Shown: in pieces, positions 1 to 7,141 of the stretch | Numbering within the stretch: position 1 is the stretch's first letter | Layout of the letters: each line of letters opens with the position of its first letter | Assembly (NCBI GenBank): GCA_030146905.1 | Contig: JASLAV010000187.1 | Span: 1-15,049 of the forward strand | Length of the DNA stretch: 15,049 bases | DNA from: Lentzea sp. | GTDB taxonomy: Bacteria; Actinomycetota; Actinomycetes; Mycobacteriales; Pseudonocardiaceae | Direction of reading: 5' to 3' | The notes under the pieces: model-generated | What the model was told of the DNA's origin: nothing | What the model saw: the letters and a program-made list of their open reading frames with translations, nothing else | Database searches by the model: none | Program-made: the position numbers and the translations under genes

Positions 1-870
1 GCGGTAGTCGCGCGGCGAGAACCTCGGTGCTCGCCGCGGCCTCTGCAGGCCCGCGGCCTGGAGGTAGGCGACCGCCCGGTGGCGCTGCGGCTTGTACGGC
101 TCCAGCAGCTCCATCATCCCGTCGTCGTCACCCGGCGTGCCGGTCAACGCCCACGTGACGTTCTTGGCGACGTGGAAGTCCCCCACGCTCACCGCGTCCG
201 GGTCGCCCCAGGACCGTTGCGCCACCTCGGCCGACGTCCACACGCCGATCCCCGGCACCTTCTCGAGCAGCTCGCGGCTGCGCATCTCGGCGGCCTTCTC
301 CAGCCGGTGCGCGACCTGGGCGGCGTTGACCAGCGTCCTGCGCCGGGCGCCGTCGAGCCCGCACTGGTGCCACTCCCAGTCCCGCAGGCCCAGCAACCGT
401 TGCGGCGTGGGCGGAACCTTCAACGGCTTCGGCCCCGGCGCCGGCTCACCGAACCGCCGCCCGAGCTCCCGCCACGTCCTGAACGCCTCGGTGCCCGTGA
501 CCTTCTGCTCCAGGATCGAGGCGAACAACAGGTCCCAGACCCTGCCGGTGGACCCGAGCCGCAGCCCCGGCCGCCGCCTGCGGGCCTCGGCGACGACCGG
601 GTGGTGCGCGACGAACTCGTCCACCGGGTCGTCGGCGCCGAGCAGGGCGGGCAGCCCGTCCAGCAGCCACAGCCCGCCCTCACCCCACGCCTGCGCCTCG
701 ACCACGTCGGTGCGCCGGACGTGCAGGGTGCCGGGCCCGCACGGCGTGTTCGCCGCGAACCAGACACCGCCCTCCGAACTGAAGGACGGATCGCCCGGCC
801 CGCGGCGCAACGGCAGGAGCACCGCTCCCAGGTCGAGTGGGAACGGTGGTGTCCAGGTTCTGCTAGGCAT
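1..870 (-). CDS. DNA-3-methyladenine glycosylase-like (AlkA-type, HhH-GPD) protein, 3' end cut off
   Basis: Base-excision repair glycosylase that would remove alkylated bases from DNA. Reading the minus strand from the ATG at 870 gives 290 uninterrupted codons to the window edge; the C-terminus lies outside. Residues about 109-145 hold the first helices of the HhH-GPD fold (LLFASILEQKVTG). Residues 201-216 form the helix-hairpin-helix (LLEKVPGIGVWTSAEV), and VSVGDFHVAKN at 228-238 carries the expected catalytic aspartate (D231). The N-terminal 105 residues would be the AlkA-like beta domain. Family members are about 300 residues, so little is missing. Its ATG lies inside the end of the upstream pyrophosphorylase gene (ATGCCTAG, an 8-base overlap), which implies translational coupling. 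The exact base specificity cannot be read from the sequence. Confidence 0.85.
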   Translation of the reverse strand, partial: MPSRTWTPPFPLDLGAVLLPLRRGPGDPSFSSEGGVWFAANTPCGPGTLHVRRTDVVEAQAWGEGGLWLLDGLPALLGADDPVDEFVAHHPVVAEARRRRPGLRLGSTGRVWDLLFASILEQKVTGTEAFRTWRELGRRFGEPAPGPKPLKVPPTPQRLLGLRDWEWHQCGLDGARRRTLVNAAQVAHRLEKAAEMRSRELLEKVPGIGVWTSAEVAQRSWGDPDAVSVGDFHVAKNVTWALTGTPGDDDGMMELLEPYKPQRHRAVAYLQAAGLQRPRRAPRFSPRDYR

Positions 871-1930
871 CCGTCGAGAAGCGCACACCGGCCTCTGGCA
901 GCACGACACCCGGCCACACCCGCGCTCCGCCGATCAGCTCACACCGCGCCCCGATCACCGCCGAGTCGCCCACCACGGCGTCGCGCAACACCACACCGGC
1001 CTGAACCAGCGCACCGGCACCCACGATCGACCGCTCCACAACGGCGTTCTCACCGACCACCGCACCGTCGAAGAGGATCGCGCCGTCGAGCACGGCCCCT
1101 TCCGCGACCGTGCAGTTCGCACCGACCGTCGACCCGCCCTTGACCGTCGCACCCTCGTGCACGGCGGAGCCCTCCAGCACGAGGAAGTCACCGGGCTGCG
1201 CGACAGCCGCCGACGGCGCCACCCCGCGCACGAGGTCGGCTGACCCCTGCACGAACGCCTCCGGCTTGCCGAGGTCGAGCCAGTACGTGGCGTCCACGTG
1301 CCCCTGCAACCTCTTGCCCGCTTCGAGCAGCCCGGGGAACGTCTCGCGCTCCACCGACACCGGCCGCCCGGCGGGAATCGCGTCGATCACCTCACGCCGG
1401 AACACGTAGCAGCCGGCGTTGATCTGGTCCGTGGGCGGGTTCTCGGTCTTCTCGAGGAACGCCTGAACACGCCCGTCCTCGTCCGTCGGCACACACCCGA
1501 ACGCACGCGGATCCGCGACCTTGACCAGGTGCAACGTCACATCCGCCGAGTACTCGCGATGCGTGGCCACGATCCCGGTCAGGTCGACCCCGGACAGGAT
1601 GTCACCGTTGAAGACCATGACATCGGGCTCGCGCAACCGGTCAGCGACGTTGCGAATCGCCCCGGCCGTGTCGAGCGGCACCTCCTCGACCACGTACTCG
1701 AGCTCCAGCCCGAGCCGCGACCCGTCACCGAAGTACTCCTCGAACACCTCGGCCTTGTAGCTCGTACCCAGCACCACGTGCGTGATACCGGCTTCCTTGA
1801 TCCGCGACAGCAGGTGCGTGAGAAACGGCACCCCCGCAGTCGGGAGCATGGGCTTGGGAGCGGACAGGGTCAGCGGGCGAAGACGAGTGCCCTTGCCCCC
1901 GACCAGCACCACAGCTTCAACGCCGTGCAC
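863..1930 (-). CDS. manB: NDP-sugar pyrophosphorylase, probable mannose-1-phosphate guanylyltransferase
   Basis: Cytoplasmic nucleotidyltransferase that activates a sugar-1-phosphate, probably making GDP-mannose. The 355 residues contain the nucleotide-binding signature GGKGTRLRPLT (11-21), KPMLP (26-30), the metal/sugar-site FNGD (107-110) and WLDLGKPE (217-224). A left-handed beta-helix of hexapeptide repeats follows at about 255-345. I chose the GTG at 1930 because a strong GGAGGAGG ribosome site lies six bases upstream and the family begins right at the VEAVVLVGG strand; the frame stays open upstream to 2080, but that part looks non-coding. The neighbour wbbL and the mycobacterial order Rv3264c-Rv3265c support the GDP-mannose assignment. 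The symbol follows mycobacterial usage; others call this function manC. A different NDP-hexose is possible. It overlaps the downstream glycosylase gene by 8 bases. Confidence 0.85.
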   Translation of the reverse strand: MHGVEAVVLVGGKGTRLRPLTLSAPKPMLPTAGVPFLTHLLSRIKEAGITHVVLGTSYKAEVFEEYFGDGSRLGLELEYVVEEVPLDTAGAIRNVADRLREPDVMVFNGDILSGVDLTGIVATHREYSADVTLHLVKVADPRAFGCVPTDEDGRVQAFLEKTENPPTDQINAGCYVFRREVIDAIPAGRPVSVERETFPGLLEAGKRLQGHVDATYWLDLGKPEAFVQGSADLVRGVAPSAAVAQPGDFLVLEGSAVHEGATVKGGSTVGANCTVAEGAVLDGAILFDGAVVGENAVVERSIVGAGALVQAGVVLRDAVVGDSAVIGARCELIGGARVWPGVVLPEAGVRFSTDA

Positions 1931-1936
1931 CTTTTT

Positions 1937-1944
1937 CCTCCTCC
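1937..1944 (-). promoter_or_regulatory. Ribosome binding site of the NDP-sugar pyrophosphorylase
   Basis: Minus-strand GGAGGAGG, six bases (AAAAAG) before the GTG at 1930. It decides the start against the upstream in-frame candidate at 2080. Confidence 0.75.
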
Positions 1945-1947
1945 GCG

Positions 1948-1976
1948 TTACAGCAAGCCGTTCGACGGAATACTCT
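1948..1976 (+). promoter_or_regulatory. Possible promoter for the 128-residue protein gene
   Basis: TTACAG (1948-1953) and TACTCT (1971-1976) are separated by 17 bases in the divergent gap between 1930 and 2032. The -10 fits TANNNT but the -35 is weak. It would give a leader of about 50 bases carrying AAGGAG at 2015-2020. Seen by eye only. Confidence 0.25.
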
Positions 1977-2031
1977 GACACGAAGCAGATCGTCATACGG
2001 GATCTGGTCCCGGCAAGGAGCAAAATCCGAC

Positions 2032-2418
2032 ATGGACCCCCGCGACCGGGCCGACGCCATGCTCGCCCGCGCCCGCGCACGTGGGCGGAACATCGTGACG
2101 CCGGACAACATGACGTCCCCGATGGACGCGTCAGACACGCAACAGATCCCTAGAACGCTGGTCAACGCCATGGACCCGCGCCGGGACCCGGACTCGACCA
2201 TGATCCTGTCCCCCGCGCAGATGGGCCAGCAGAACACCCAGCGCCCACCGCAACAGCGCCCGGGCCAGCCCATGCCGACCCAGCCGATGCCGGTGCAGGC
2301 AACCCCTGGCGATGACGCGGAGATCACCCAGGTCGTCCAGCCGGGCATGATCCCGACGGTCTCCAACCACAAGCAGACCCGCAACTCGCTGTCGCAACGG
2401 CTCAACGGCGACATGTGA
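2032..2418 (+). CDS. Small disordered Gln/Pro/Met-rich protein with three Thr motifs, function unknown
   Basis: A 128-residue protein without signal peptide or membrane segment. The N-terminus (MDPRDRADAMLARARARG, then VTPDNMTSPMDASDTQQIPR) resembles an uncharacterised protein type I recall from Pseudonocardiaceae, from memory and not from a search. Residues 66-92 are low complexity, with the near-repeat QPMPTQPMPVQ at 79-89. Three threonines stand in similar contexts, with an acidic residue one or two positions before and an aliphatic residue at +3: DTQQI (T36), DSTMIL (T56) and EITQVV (T99). Such sites resemble Ser/Thr-kinase/FHA docking motifs, which is an inference. AAGGAG lies 11 bases before the ATG. 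The gene diverges from the pyrophosphorylase gene, so the two may share a control region. Confidence 0.75.
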   Translation: MDPRDRADAMLARARARGRNIVTPDNMTSPMDASDTQQIPRTLVNAMDPRRDPDSTMILSPAQMGQQNTQRPPQQRPGQPMPTQPMPVQATPGDDAEITQVVQPGMIPTVSNHKQTRNSLSQRLNGDM

Positions 2419-2598
2419 GAGACGCCGCATTGCGAAGCGGGACGCACTGTGTCGGCCAGCACCAAGATCCAGGGCAGGCTGACGCAGGGGTCCCCCTTCG
2501 AGGCGGCTCCCCCGCGACCCAACATACCGACGGGGTCTGACACTGCCGCAAGCCGAAGGCGAGCGAGCAAAGACGAAGCCGAGCCCGCCCGCTTTGAA

Positions 2599-2617
2599 CA
2601 CCCCGGTGGGTGGGGTG
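2599..2617. terminator. Hairpin, possible terminator
   Basis: CACCCC (2599-2604) pairs with GGGGTG (2612-2617) around a seven-base loop. On the minus strand TTCAAAG follows, a short U-containing tail, in the direction in which wbbL transcripts would arrive. Weak by free-energy standards. Confidence 0.3.
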
Positions 2618-2722
2618 GTTCCCGTCACCGAACCCGGCCAACCAACGCAACGCGCGGCCGCGGTAAGCCCCTGGCGTGCCATCTACCCACCCGCCGCGCT
2701 GCCCGGTCCTTGATCAGCTGAC

Positions 2723-2743
2723 GGGGTCCGGGGCGGAGCCCCG
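2723..2743. repeat. GC-rich hairpin, repeat-like (GGGGTCCGGGGCGGAGCCCC type)
   Basis: CGGGGC (2729-2734) pairs with GCCCCG (2738-2743) around a GGA loop; an alternative pairing uses GGGGTCC at 2723-2729 with a bulge. This motif recurs between genes in many high-GC actinomycete genomes. It sits about 40 bases beyond the wbbL stop and could also end that transcript. Confidence 0.4.
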
Positions 2744-2784
2744 CTCGGTAAACAGGAACGGGACCACCCAAACGCAACCAACCC

Positions 2785-3642
2785 TCAACGACGAGTCAGC
2801 AACCGAACCCTCAACCCGAGCCCAACCCGCAAAGCAACCCGAAAAGGCGCCCACAAAACCCCAGGATGCCGATCAGCCATGTACCGGTAAGCACTCAGAT
2901 GATGCTCCCGGAGCATCCGATCGGAAGACCGGGCAGTCGAGTGCCCCCCGATGTGCACGACCTCGGCCTCAGGCACGTAGACGTTCTGAAACCCAGCCTT
3001 CCCAACACGTTCCCCGAGGTCAACGTCCTCGAAGTACATGAAGTACCGCTCATCGAACCCACCGACGGCGTCGAAAACCTCACGCCGCATCAAGAAACAC
3101 GACCCGGACAACCACCCGGCAGCGCGCTCGACAGGAGCCTGCTCCTGCCGATAGGCCCGAGTCCACGGATTCGACTTCCACACAGCTCCGAAAACAGCAT
3201 GCCCAAGGCCACGCCCAATGGACGGCAGCAACCGAGCGGACGGGTAGACCTCCCCGGAAGGTTCCCGGATCAACGGCCCGAACATGCCACCAGAAGGCCA
3301 CCGCGAGGCAGCCTCGATCAGGGTGTCCACGCTCCCGGGCGAGAACTCGATGTCCGGGTTGGAGATCAGCACCCACCCGACGTCGGGCCCGAGAGCGGCG
3401 ACCCCGCGGTTGGCGCCGCCGCCGTAGCCGAGGTTCCCCCCGGTCGGCACGAACCGCACCTCGTCCCGGGAGGCCGCGACAGCTTCCGGCACCCCGTCCG
3501 TCGACCCGTTGTCGGCGAGGATGACCTGCACCGGCCGGGTGGTCGCCTTCGCGAGGGTGTCCACGAACGGTGCCAGCGTCTCGCCCGGCGAGTACGTGAC
3601 CGTTACGACACCAAGTCCGTCGCCGTAGTTCACGGCCGACAC
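2785..3642 (-). CDS. wbbL: WbbL-type rhamnosyltransferase (GT2), decaprenyl-PP-GlcNAc rhamnosyltransferase
   Basis: Membrane-associated enzyme that transfers L-rhamnose from dTDP-rhamnose to decaprenyl-diphosphate-GlcNAc, making the linkage unit that joins arabinogalactan-type polymers to peptidoglycan. The 285 residues match my memory of mycobacterial WbbL across most of the length: TYSPG (16-20), DNGSTDG (44-50), PTGGNLGYG (66-74), SNPD (94-97, the DXD-like metal site), PLIREPSGEVYPSAR (123-137), GWLSGSC (176-182) and GGFDERYFMYFEDVDLGER (194-212). The start is the GTG at 3642; the frame continues upstream, but that part overlaps the preceding gene and lacks similarity. A GTG at 3633 is an alternative, and no good ribosome site is visible. 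It begins 16 bases after the GT4 stop at 3659, so it is probably cotranscribed. dTDP-rhamnose would come from rmlB/rmlD in this window. Confidence 0.9.
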   Translation of the reverse strand: MSAVNYGDGLGVVTVTYSPGETLAPFVDTLAKATTRPVQVILADNGSTDGVPEAVAASRDEVRFVPTGGNLGYGGGANRGVAALGPDVGWVLISNPDIEFSPGSVDTLIEAASRWPSGGMFGPLIREPSGEVYPSARLLPSIGRGLGHAVFGAVWKSNPWTRAYRQEQAPVERAAGWLSGSCFLMRREVFDAVGGFDERYFMYFEDVDLGERVGKAGFQNVYVPEAEVVHIGGHSTARSSDRMLREHHLSAYRYMADRHPGVLWAPFRVALRVGLGLRVRLLTRR

Positions 3643-3658
3643 ACTAGTGGTGCCCGAT

Positions 3659-4807
3659 TCACCGCCTGCGCCGCACCAGAGACGCGCGCTCGTAGGCCAG
3701 GCGGTGCCGTTCGGCGCTGACCGCCCACGAGAAGTCCTTGGCGCGCTGCTGGCCCGACGCGGCGAGGGACGCGCGGCGGGCAGGGTCGTCCAACAGGTCG
3801 GCGATCGCCGCCGCGATGTCACCCGCTCCGACACCGCAGTACGCGACCGCCTCTCCACCGACCTCCGGCAGCGACAGTCTTCGGGTGGTGAGCACGCAGG
3901 CGCCGCACGCCATGGCTTCGAGGACCGGCAGGCCGAAGCCCTCGCCCAGCGACGGGTAGGCGACGAGCTGTGCGCCGCCCAGGAAGCCCGCCAGCTGTTC
4001 GAACGGCAGGTAGCCCGCCCTGATCACGCGGATGCGGTGCGGCACCGAGTCCAGCGCCCGTTCGACCTGGCTGTCCCAGCCGGGCTGACCCGCGAGCACC
4101 AGGGCCGGCGGGGTGGCGCGGCCCGCCACGGCCTGGGCGAAGCCGCGGATCAGCGCCGGGACGTTCTTGCGCGGTTCCAGCGCGCCGAGGAACGCGACGT
4201 ACTCCATGTCCCCCAACGACAACGTGCGCCGCACGGACATGATCTCGTCGGGCGAGGGCGGGTGGAAGCGTTCGGTGTCGACGCCGTGCTGCGCGATGTG
4301 CAGCACCCTGCGGTCGGCTCCTGCCACGCGCACCAGTTCGTCGGCCGTCGCCTGGGACGGCACCACGCAGAGCTCCGCGCGCTTCAGCGAGGCGCGGGTC
4401 CAGGTGCGGAAGAAGCGGGCCTTCACCGAGGAGTGCAGCACCGGGTCCGTGAAGAACGTGGCGTCGTGCAGCGTCACGACCGAGGCGGCCTTGCTGGTCA
4501 CCGGGAGCGTGTAGTGCGGCGAGTGGACCACGTCCACGTTCAGCGACCGGATCAGCCTGGGCAGCGTCGTCTGCTCCCAGGCCAGGCGGGCCGTCCTGGT
4601 GGCGACGGCCTCCGCCGCCCGCACCACGCGGCTGTTCGGCGCGATCTTGCTGAACAGCTCTTCGTCGCGGGGCTGGCACACGACGGACAGCGCGGCCCCG
4701 TCGGCGTCCAGTGCCGCCACGAGCGAATCCACGTAACGGCCGACGCCACCTCGATCAGCGGGCACGGCGGTGGCGTCGATCAGCACGCTGGGTTCGTCGG
4801 TCGACAC
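3659..4807 (-). CDS. GT4 family glycosyltransferase (GT-B fold)
   Basis: A 382-residue retaining-type glycosyltransferase that would transfer a sugar from a nucleotide donor to a growing wall or surface glycan. The N-terminal acceptor domain has GGVGRY (20-25), HSPHYTLP (95-102) and TLHD (112-115). The C-terminal donor domain has GALEPRKN (208-215) and the E-X7-E signature in GEGFGLPVLEA (E289, E297). There is no signal peptide or transmembrane segment, so it acts at the inner membrane face. Donor and acceptor cannot be read from sequence; mannosyl- or rhamnosyltransferases often have this layout. The start is the GTG at 4807, possibly leaderless (see the box at 4816-4821). It lies between another GT4 gene and wbbL on the same strand. 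Confidence 0.85.
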   Translation of the reverse strand: MSTDEPSVLIDATAVPADRGGVGRYVDSLVAALDADGAALSVVCQPRDEELFSKIAPNSRVVRAAEAVATRTARLAWEQTTLPRLIRSLNVDVVHSPHYTLPVTSKAASVVTLHDATFFTDPVLHSSVKARFFRTWTRASLKRAELCVVPSQATADELVRVAGADRRVLHIAQHGVDTERFHPPSPDEIMSVRRTLSLGDMEYVAFLGALEPRKNVPALIRGFAQAVAGRATPPALVLAGQPGWDSQVERALDSVPHRIRVIRAGYLPFEQLAGFLGGAQLVAYPSLGEGFGLPVLEAMACGACVLTTRRLSLPEVGGEAVAYCGVGAGDIAAAIADLLDDPARRASLAASGQQRAKDFSWAVSAERHRLAYERASLVRRRR

Positions 4808-4815
4808 GATCGGCT

Positions 4816-4821
4816 AGCGTA
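4816..4821 (-). promoter_or_regulatory. Candidate -10 box for a leaderless GT4 transcript
   Basis: Minus-strand TACGCT (TANNNT) ends eight bases before the GTG at 4807, the spacing expected when transcription starts at or near the start codon. The 47-base gap has no Shine-Dalgarno sequence and is locally AT-rich, unlike its surroundings. No clear -35 is visible. Confidence 0.4.
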
Positions 4822-4854
4822 ATGTCATTTGCTAAAGCGTTTAGAGGGAATGCG

Positions 4855-5838
4855 CTAATCCGGCTGTACGGAGTGGGCCTCCCAGACACCCAGCGCAGTC
4901 TTTTCCCAGGTGAAGTCACTCGCGCGGGTGATCCCGGCCTCCACGGTGTGATGAGGATCAGCCAGCACGGCCCTCACTCCTTCCGTCAACGACGCCAGGT
5001 CGCCCCGGCGCACCACGGTGCCCGCGCCGCCCGCGACCTCCACCAGAGCGGGGTCGTCGGAGTGCACGACGGGCACGCCCGCCGCCATCGCCTCCAGCAC
5101 CGGCAGGCCGAAGCCCTCCGCGAGGCTCGGCGCGGCGAGCAGCGACGCCCCTGCCAGCACGGACGCGAGCCGCGCGTCGGACACCCTGCCGAGCAGCGTC
5201 ACGTGCGGGGCGCTCAGGTCGACCCCGCCCCACCCCTGCGGGCCGATGACGACCAGCGGCACGCGCAGCCGTTCGGTGGCCCGCACCAGCAGGTCGAAGC
5301 CCTTGCGCGGCTCGATCGTGCCGATGGCGAGGACGTACCGGGACGGGAGGTCGTCGGCCCTCGGGCCGGACAGGCGAGTCACCCCGTTCGGCACCACGTG
5401 CACGGGAACCTCGACGCGGACGCACTCCGCCAGCTGAGACGCCACGGCCTTCGTCGGCACCACCAGCGCACGCGCCTCCAGAGCGGCGCGGGCGATCACC
5501 TTGCGGTGCCACGCGACACCGCGCGGGGTCAACGTCTCCGGGTGCGTCCACGGCACCACGTCGTGCACCGTGACGACGGCACCGGGCAACGGGGCGAGCG
5601 GCGTCGGGGCGTGGACGTGCGGGCCGAGCCGAGGCGGCAGGCCGCGCTCCCACAAAGCCACCAGGGCCCTGCGGGGCAGCCTGATCACGCGGTCGGCGCG
5701 CGCCGTCGCCGCGGAGGTCACGGACCAGCCGGCGGGAGCGGTCCCGGCCAAGGCCCTGAACAGCTCGGCCGTGTAGCGGCCGGTACCACCGGGGACCGGT
5801 GCGTTGAGTTGCTCGGTCAGCACTACTAGCTCGGGCAC
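4855..5838 (-). CDS. GT4 family glycosyltransferase (GT-B fold), short form
   Basis: A 327-residue GT4 enzyme, shorter than its 382-residue neighbour mainly in the N-terminal domain. Motifs are GGTGRY (17-22), VVTVHDVVPW (88-97), GTIEPRKGFDLL (173-184) and AEGFGLPVLEA (E241, E249; the E-X7-E pair). It is cytoplasmic or peripheral, with sugar specificity unknown. I chose the GTG at 5838 because conserved sequence (PELVVLTEQLNAP) starts there. The frame stays open to a GTG at 5868, but that start would overlap the divergent GT2 gene at 5859 by 10 bases; with 5838 the two starts are 20 bases apart. No clear ribosome site is seen for either start. The next gene on this strand follows after 47 bases. 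Confidence 0.82.
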   Translation of the reverse strand: MPELVVLTEQLNAPVPGGTGRYTAELFRALAGTAPAGWSVTSAATARADRVIRLPRRALVALWERGLPPRLGPHVHAPTPLAPLPGAVVTVHDVVPWTHPETLTPRGVAWHRKVIARAALEARALVVPTKAVASQLAECVRVEVPVHVVPNGVTRLSGPRADDLPSRYVLAIGTIEPRKGFDLLVRATERLRVPLVVIGPQGWGGVDLSAPHVTLLGRVSDARLASVLAGASLLAAPSLAEGFGLPVLEAMAAGVPVVHSDDPALVEVAGGAGTVVRRGDLASLTEGVRAVLADPHHTVEAGITRASDFTWEKTALGVWEAHSVQPD

Positions 5839-5844
5839 GTCGCG

Positions 5845-5850
5845 TACCGT
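5845..5850 (+). promoter_or_regulatory. Candidate -10 box for a leaderless GT2 operon transcript
   Basis: TACCGT (TANNNT) followed by eight bases and the GTG at 5859. No Shine-Dalgarno sequence precedes that GTG. The box lies in the 20-base gap between divergent starts, so a -35 element would fall inside the opposite coding sequence. Confidence 0.35.
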
Positions 5851-5858
5851 CTCACGCC

Positions 5859-6761
5859 GTGTCGGCACTCAGCACCGTGGTGGTCGTGACGTGGCGGGGC
5901 CGTGAGCACATCACGGCGTGCCTGGACGCGCTGGCGGCCCAGAAGAGTCCACACAGGACGATCGTCGTCGACAACGCCTCCGACGACGGCACGGCGGCGC
6001 TGATCAGCGGGCACGAGGTCGTGCGGCTCCCCAGGAACCGCGGTTACGCCGGAGGGCTCGCCGCGGTGCTCGACCTGGTCGACACCCCTTACGTCGCCTG
6101 GCTCAACGACGACGCGGTGCCGGACCCGTCCTGGCTCAGCGAGCTGGAGAGCGCTCTCGCGGCAGACCCCGGAGCGGCCGCCGCCACCTCGTCGATCTTG
6201 CTCGTCGACGGCTCGACGCAGTCCGTCGGCGTGGCGCTGACGGCGGACGGCCACGGCAAGGACGTCGTGCTCGCCGGACGCGAGGTGTTCGGCTTCTGCG
6301 GTGGTGCCGCGTTGCTCAGGACGGACGAGCTCAAAGCCGTGGGCGGGGTCCCGGCGAGCTTCTTCTGCTACTACGAGGACACCGACACCGCTTGGCGGCT
6401 GCGGCTGGCGGGACACCGGGTGATCTCCGTCGGACCGGCGCGGGTCCGGCACAGGCACGGTGCGAGCACGCGTCCCGGCTCCCGGCTCTTCCACCGCTGG
6501 AACGAGCGCAACCGGTTGCTCATGCTCCTGCGCTGCGCACCGGCGGCCGTGGCGTTGGGAGAACTCGTCCGGTTCCTGGCCATCACGACGTTGCTGCCGT
6601 TCCGCGGGAACGTCCCCGAGGCAGCCAACTTCCGGCTCGGCCTGCGCGCCCAGGTGCTCGTGGAGGTGCTCGTGCGACTTCCGGTCACCCTCGTCCAGCG
6701 GCTCACCATCACGACGAAGATCCCGCGCGCTCGCGTCTGGCGGGACTGGGCAGGCCGGTGA
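5859..6761 (+). CDS. GT2 family glycosyltransferase, rhamnosyltransferase-like
   Basis: A 300-residue inverting-type glycosyltransferase. The GT-A domain shows VVVVTWRG (7-14), VVDNASDDG (36-44), NRGYAGG (60-66), WLNDDAVPD (81-89, the DXD-like site) and FFCYYEDTDTAWRLR (168-182, the ED acidic motif). VRHRHGAS (197-204) and RNRLLMLLR (217-225) are typical of the WbbL/rhamnosyltransferase-like branch. Residues 226-285 are hydrophobic and basic, suggesting membrane association. The GTG start at 5859 has no ribosome site but a TANNNT box eight bases upstream. Its TGA overlaps the next ATG (TGATG at 6759), so the two are coupled. Rhamnose as donor is an inference from family and from rmlB/rmlD nearby. 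Confidence 0.85.
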   Translation: MSALSTVVVVTWRGREHITACLDALAAQKSPHRTIVVDNASDDGTAALISGHEVVRLPRNRGYAGGLAAVLDLVDTPYVAWLNDDAVPDPSWLSELESALAADPGAAAATSSILLVDGSTQSVGVALTADGHGKDVVLAGREVFGFCGGAALLRTDELKAVGGVPASFFCYYEDTDTAWRLRLAGHRVISVGPARVRHRHGASTRPGSRLFHRWNERNRLLMLLRCAPAAVALGELVRFLAITTLLPFRGNVPEAANFRLGLRAQVLVEVLVRLPVTLVQRLTITTKIPRARVWRDWAGR

Positions 6762-7141
6762 TGTCCGGCGGCCGCGAACCCCGCCCGGTCCACGACCCGG
6801 CGTCCCCGGTGGACGAAGCCGCGCGGAGGCGCCTCGTCCGGCTGCTGCTGGTGGACCGGCTCGGGCACGTCGAGCGGTGCGTGGTGGAGCAGGCCGAAGA
6901 GCACCGGACCCAGAAGCGGCCGGTCGTCGAGTACGTCCTGGGCTGCCCGGGCGGTGACGTCGAGCTGACGGAGGACTGGAGCGACCGGTTCAGGACGTCC
7001 GAGGCGGACATCCTGGTCGGGCCGCCGCTGCGGCCGGTGCTCGCGGCGCCCGATCTCCGGAACCTGCCCTTGGTCACAGGCGTCCTCGTAGCGATGACTG
7101 CCGCGATTCCCGTCGCCCACGTCCTGAGAAGGCGGCCGTGA
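6761..7141 (+). CDS. Hypothetical protein with C-terminal membrane anchor
   Basis: A 126-residue protein I do not recognise. Residues 1-100 are soluble and charged, with an Arg/Leu-rich helix (about 18-55, ARRRLVRLLLVDRLGHVE). One hydrophobic segment at about 101-121 is followed by RRRP, so the soluble part should face the cytoplasm with the tail anchored in the membrane. It starts at the ATG overlapping the TGA of the GT2 gene, and its own TGA overlaps the next GTG (GTGA at 7138). Translational coupling on both sides ties it to the glycosyltransferases. A scaffold or regulator of the enzymes at the membrane is possible, but nothing in the sequence shows it. Confidence 0.75.
   Translation: MSGGREPRPVHDPASPVDEAARRRLVRLLLVDRLGHVERCVVEQAEEHRTQKRPVVEYVLGCPGGDVELTEDWSDRFRTSEADILVGPPLRPVLAAPDLRNLPLVTGVLVAMTAAIPVAHVLRRRP

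Larger units (their letters stand above)
2419..2784. other. Intergenic region between convergent genes, hairpins and repeat-like sequence, no convincing gene
   Basis: These 366 bases separate the ends of the 128-residue protein gene and wbbL. Open frames exist (for example a GTG at 2449) but give Arg/Pro/Ser-rich, low-quality proteins without a ribosome site. The stretch around 2520-2620 (CATACCGACGGGGTCTGACA, then twice AAGCCGA) looks like a dispersed actinobacterial intergenic repeat. Two hairpins, listed separately, may end transcription from both sides. Confidence 0.5.

Noticed and set aside
79..1243. Overlapping plus-strand frames of 354 and 383 codons
   Set aside because: They are antisense to the DNA glycosylase and pyrophosphorylase genes, whose motifs are clear, and their translations are Arg/Pro/His-rich or low complexity.
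1931..2080. Upstream extension of the pyrophosphorylase frame to 2080
   Set aside because: The added 50 residues are Arg-rich and unlike the family, overlap the divergent small gene, and the GTG at 1930 has an excellent ribosome site.
2449..2721. 90-codon plus-strand frame in the intergenic region
   Set aside because: No ribosome site, composition rich in Arg, Pro and Ser, and it runs through repeat-like sequence and hairpins.
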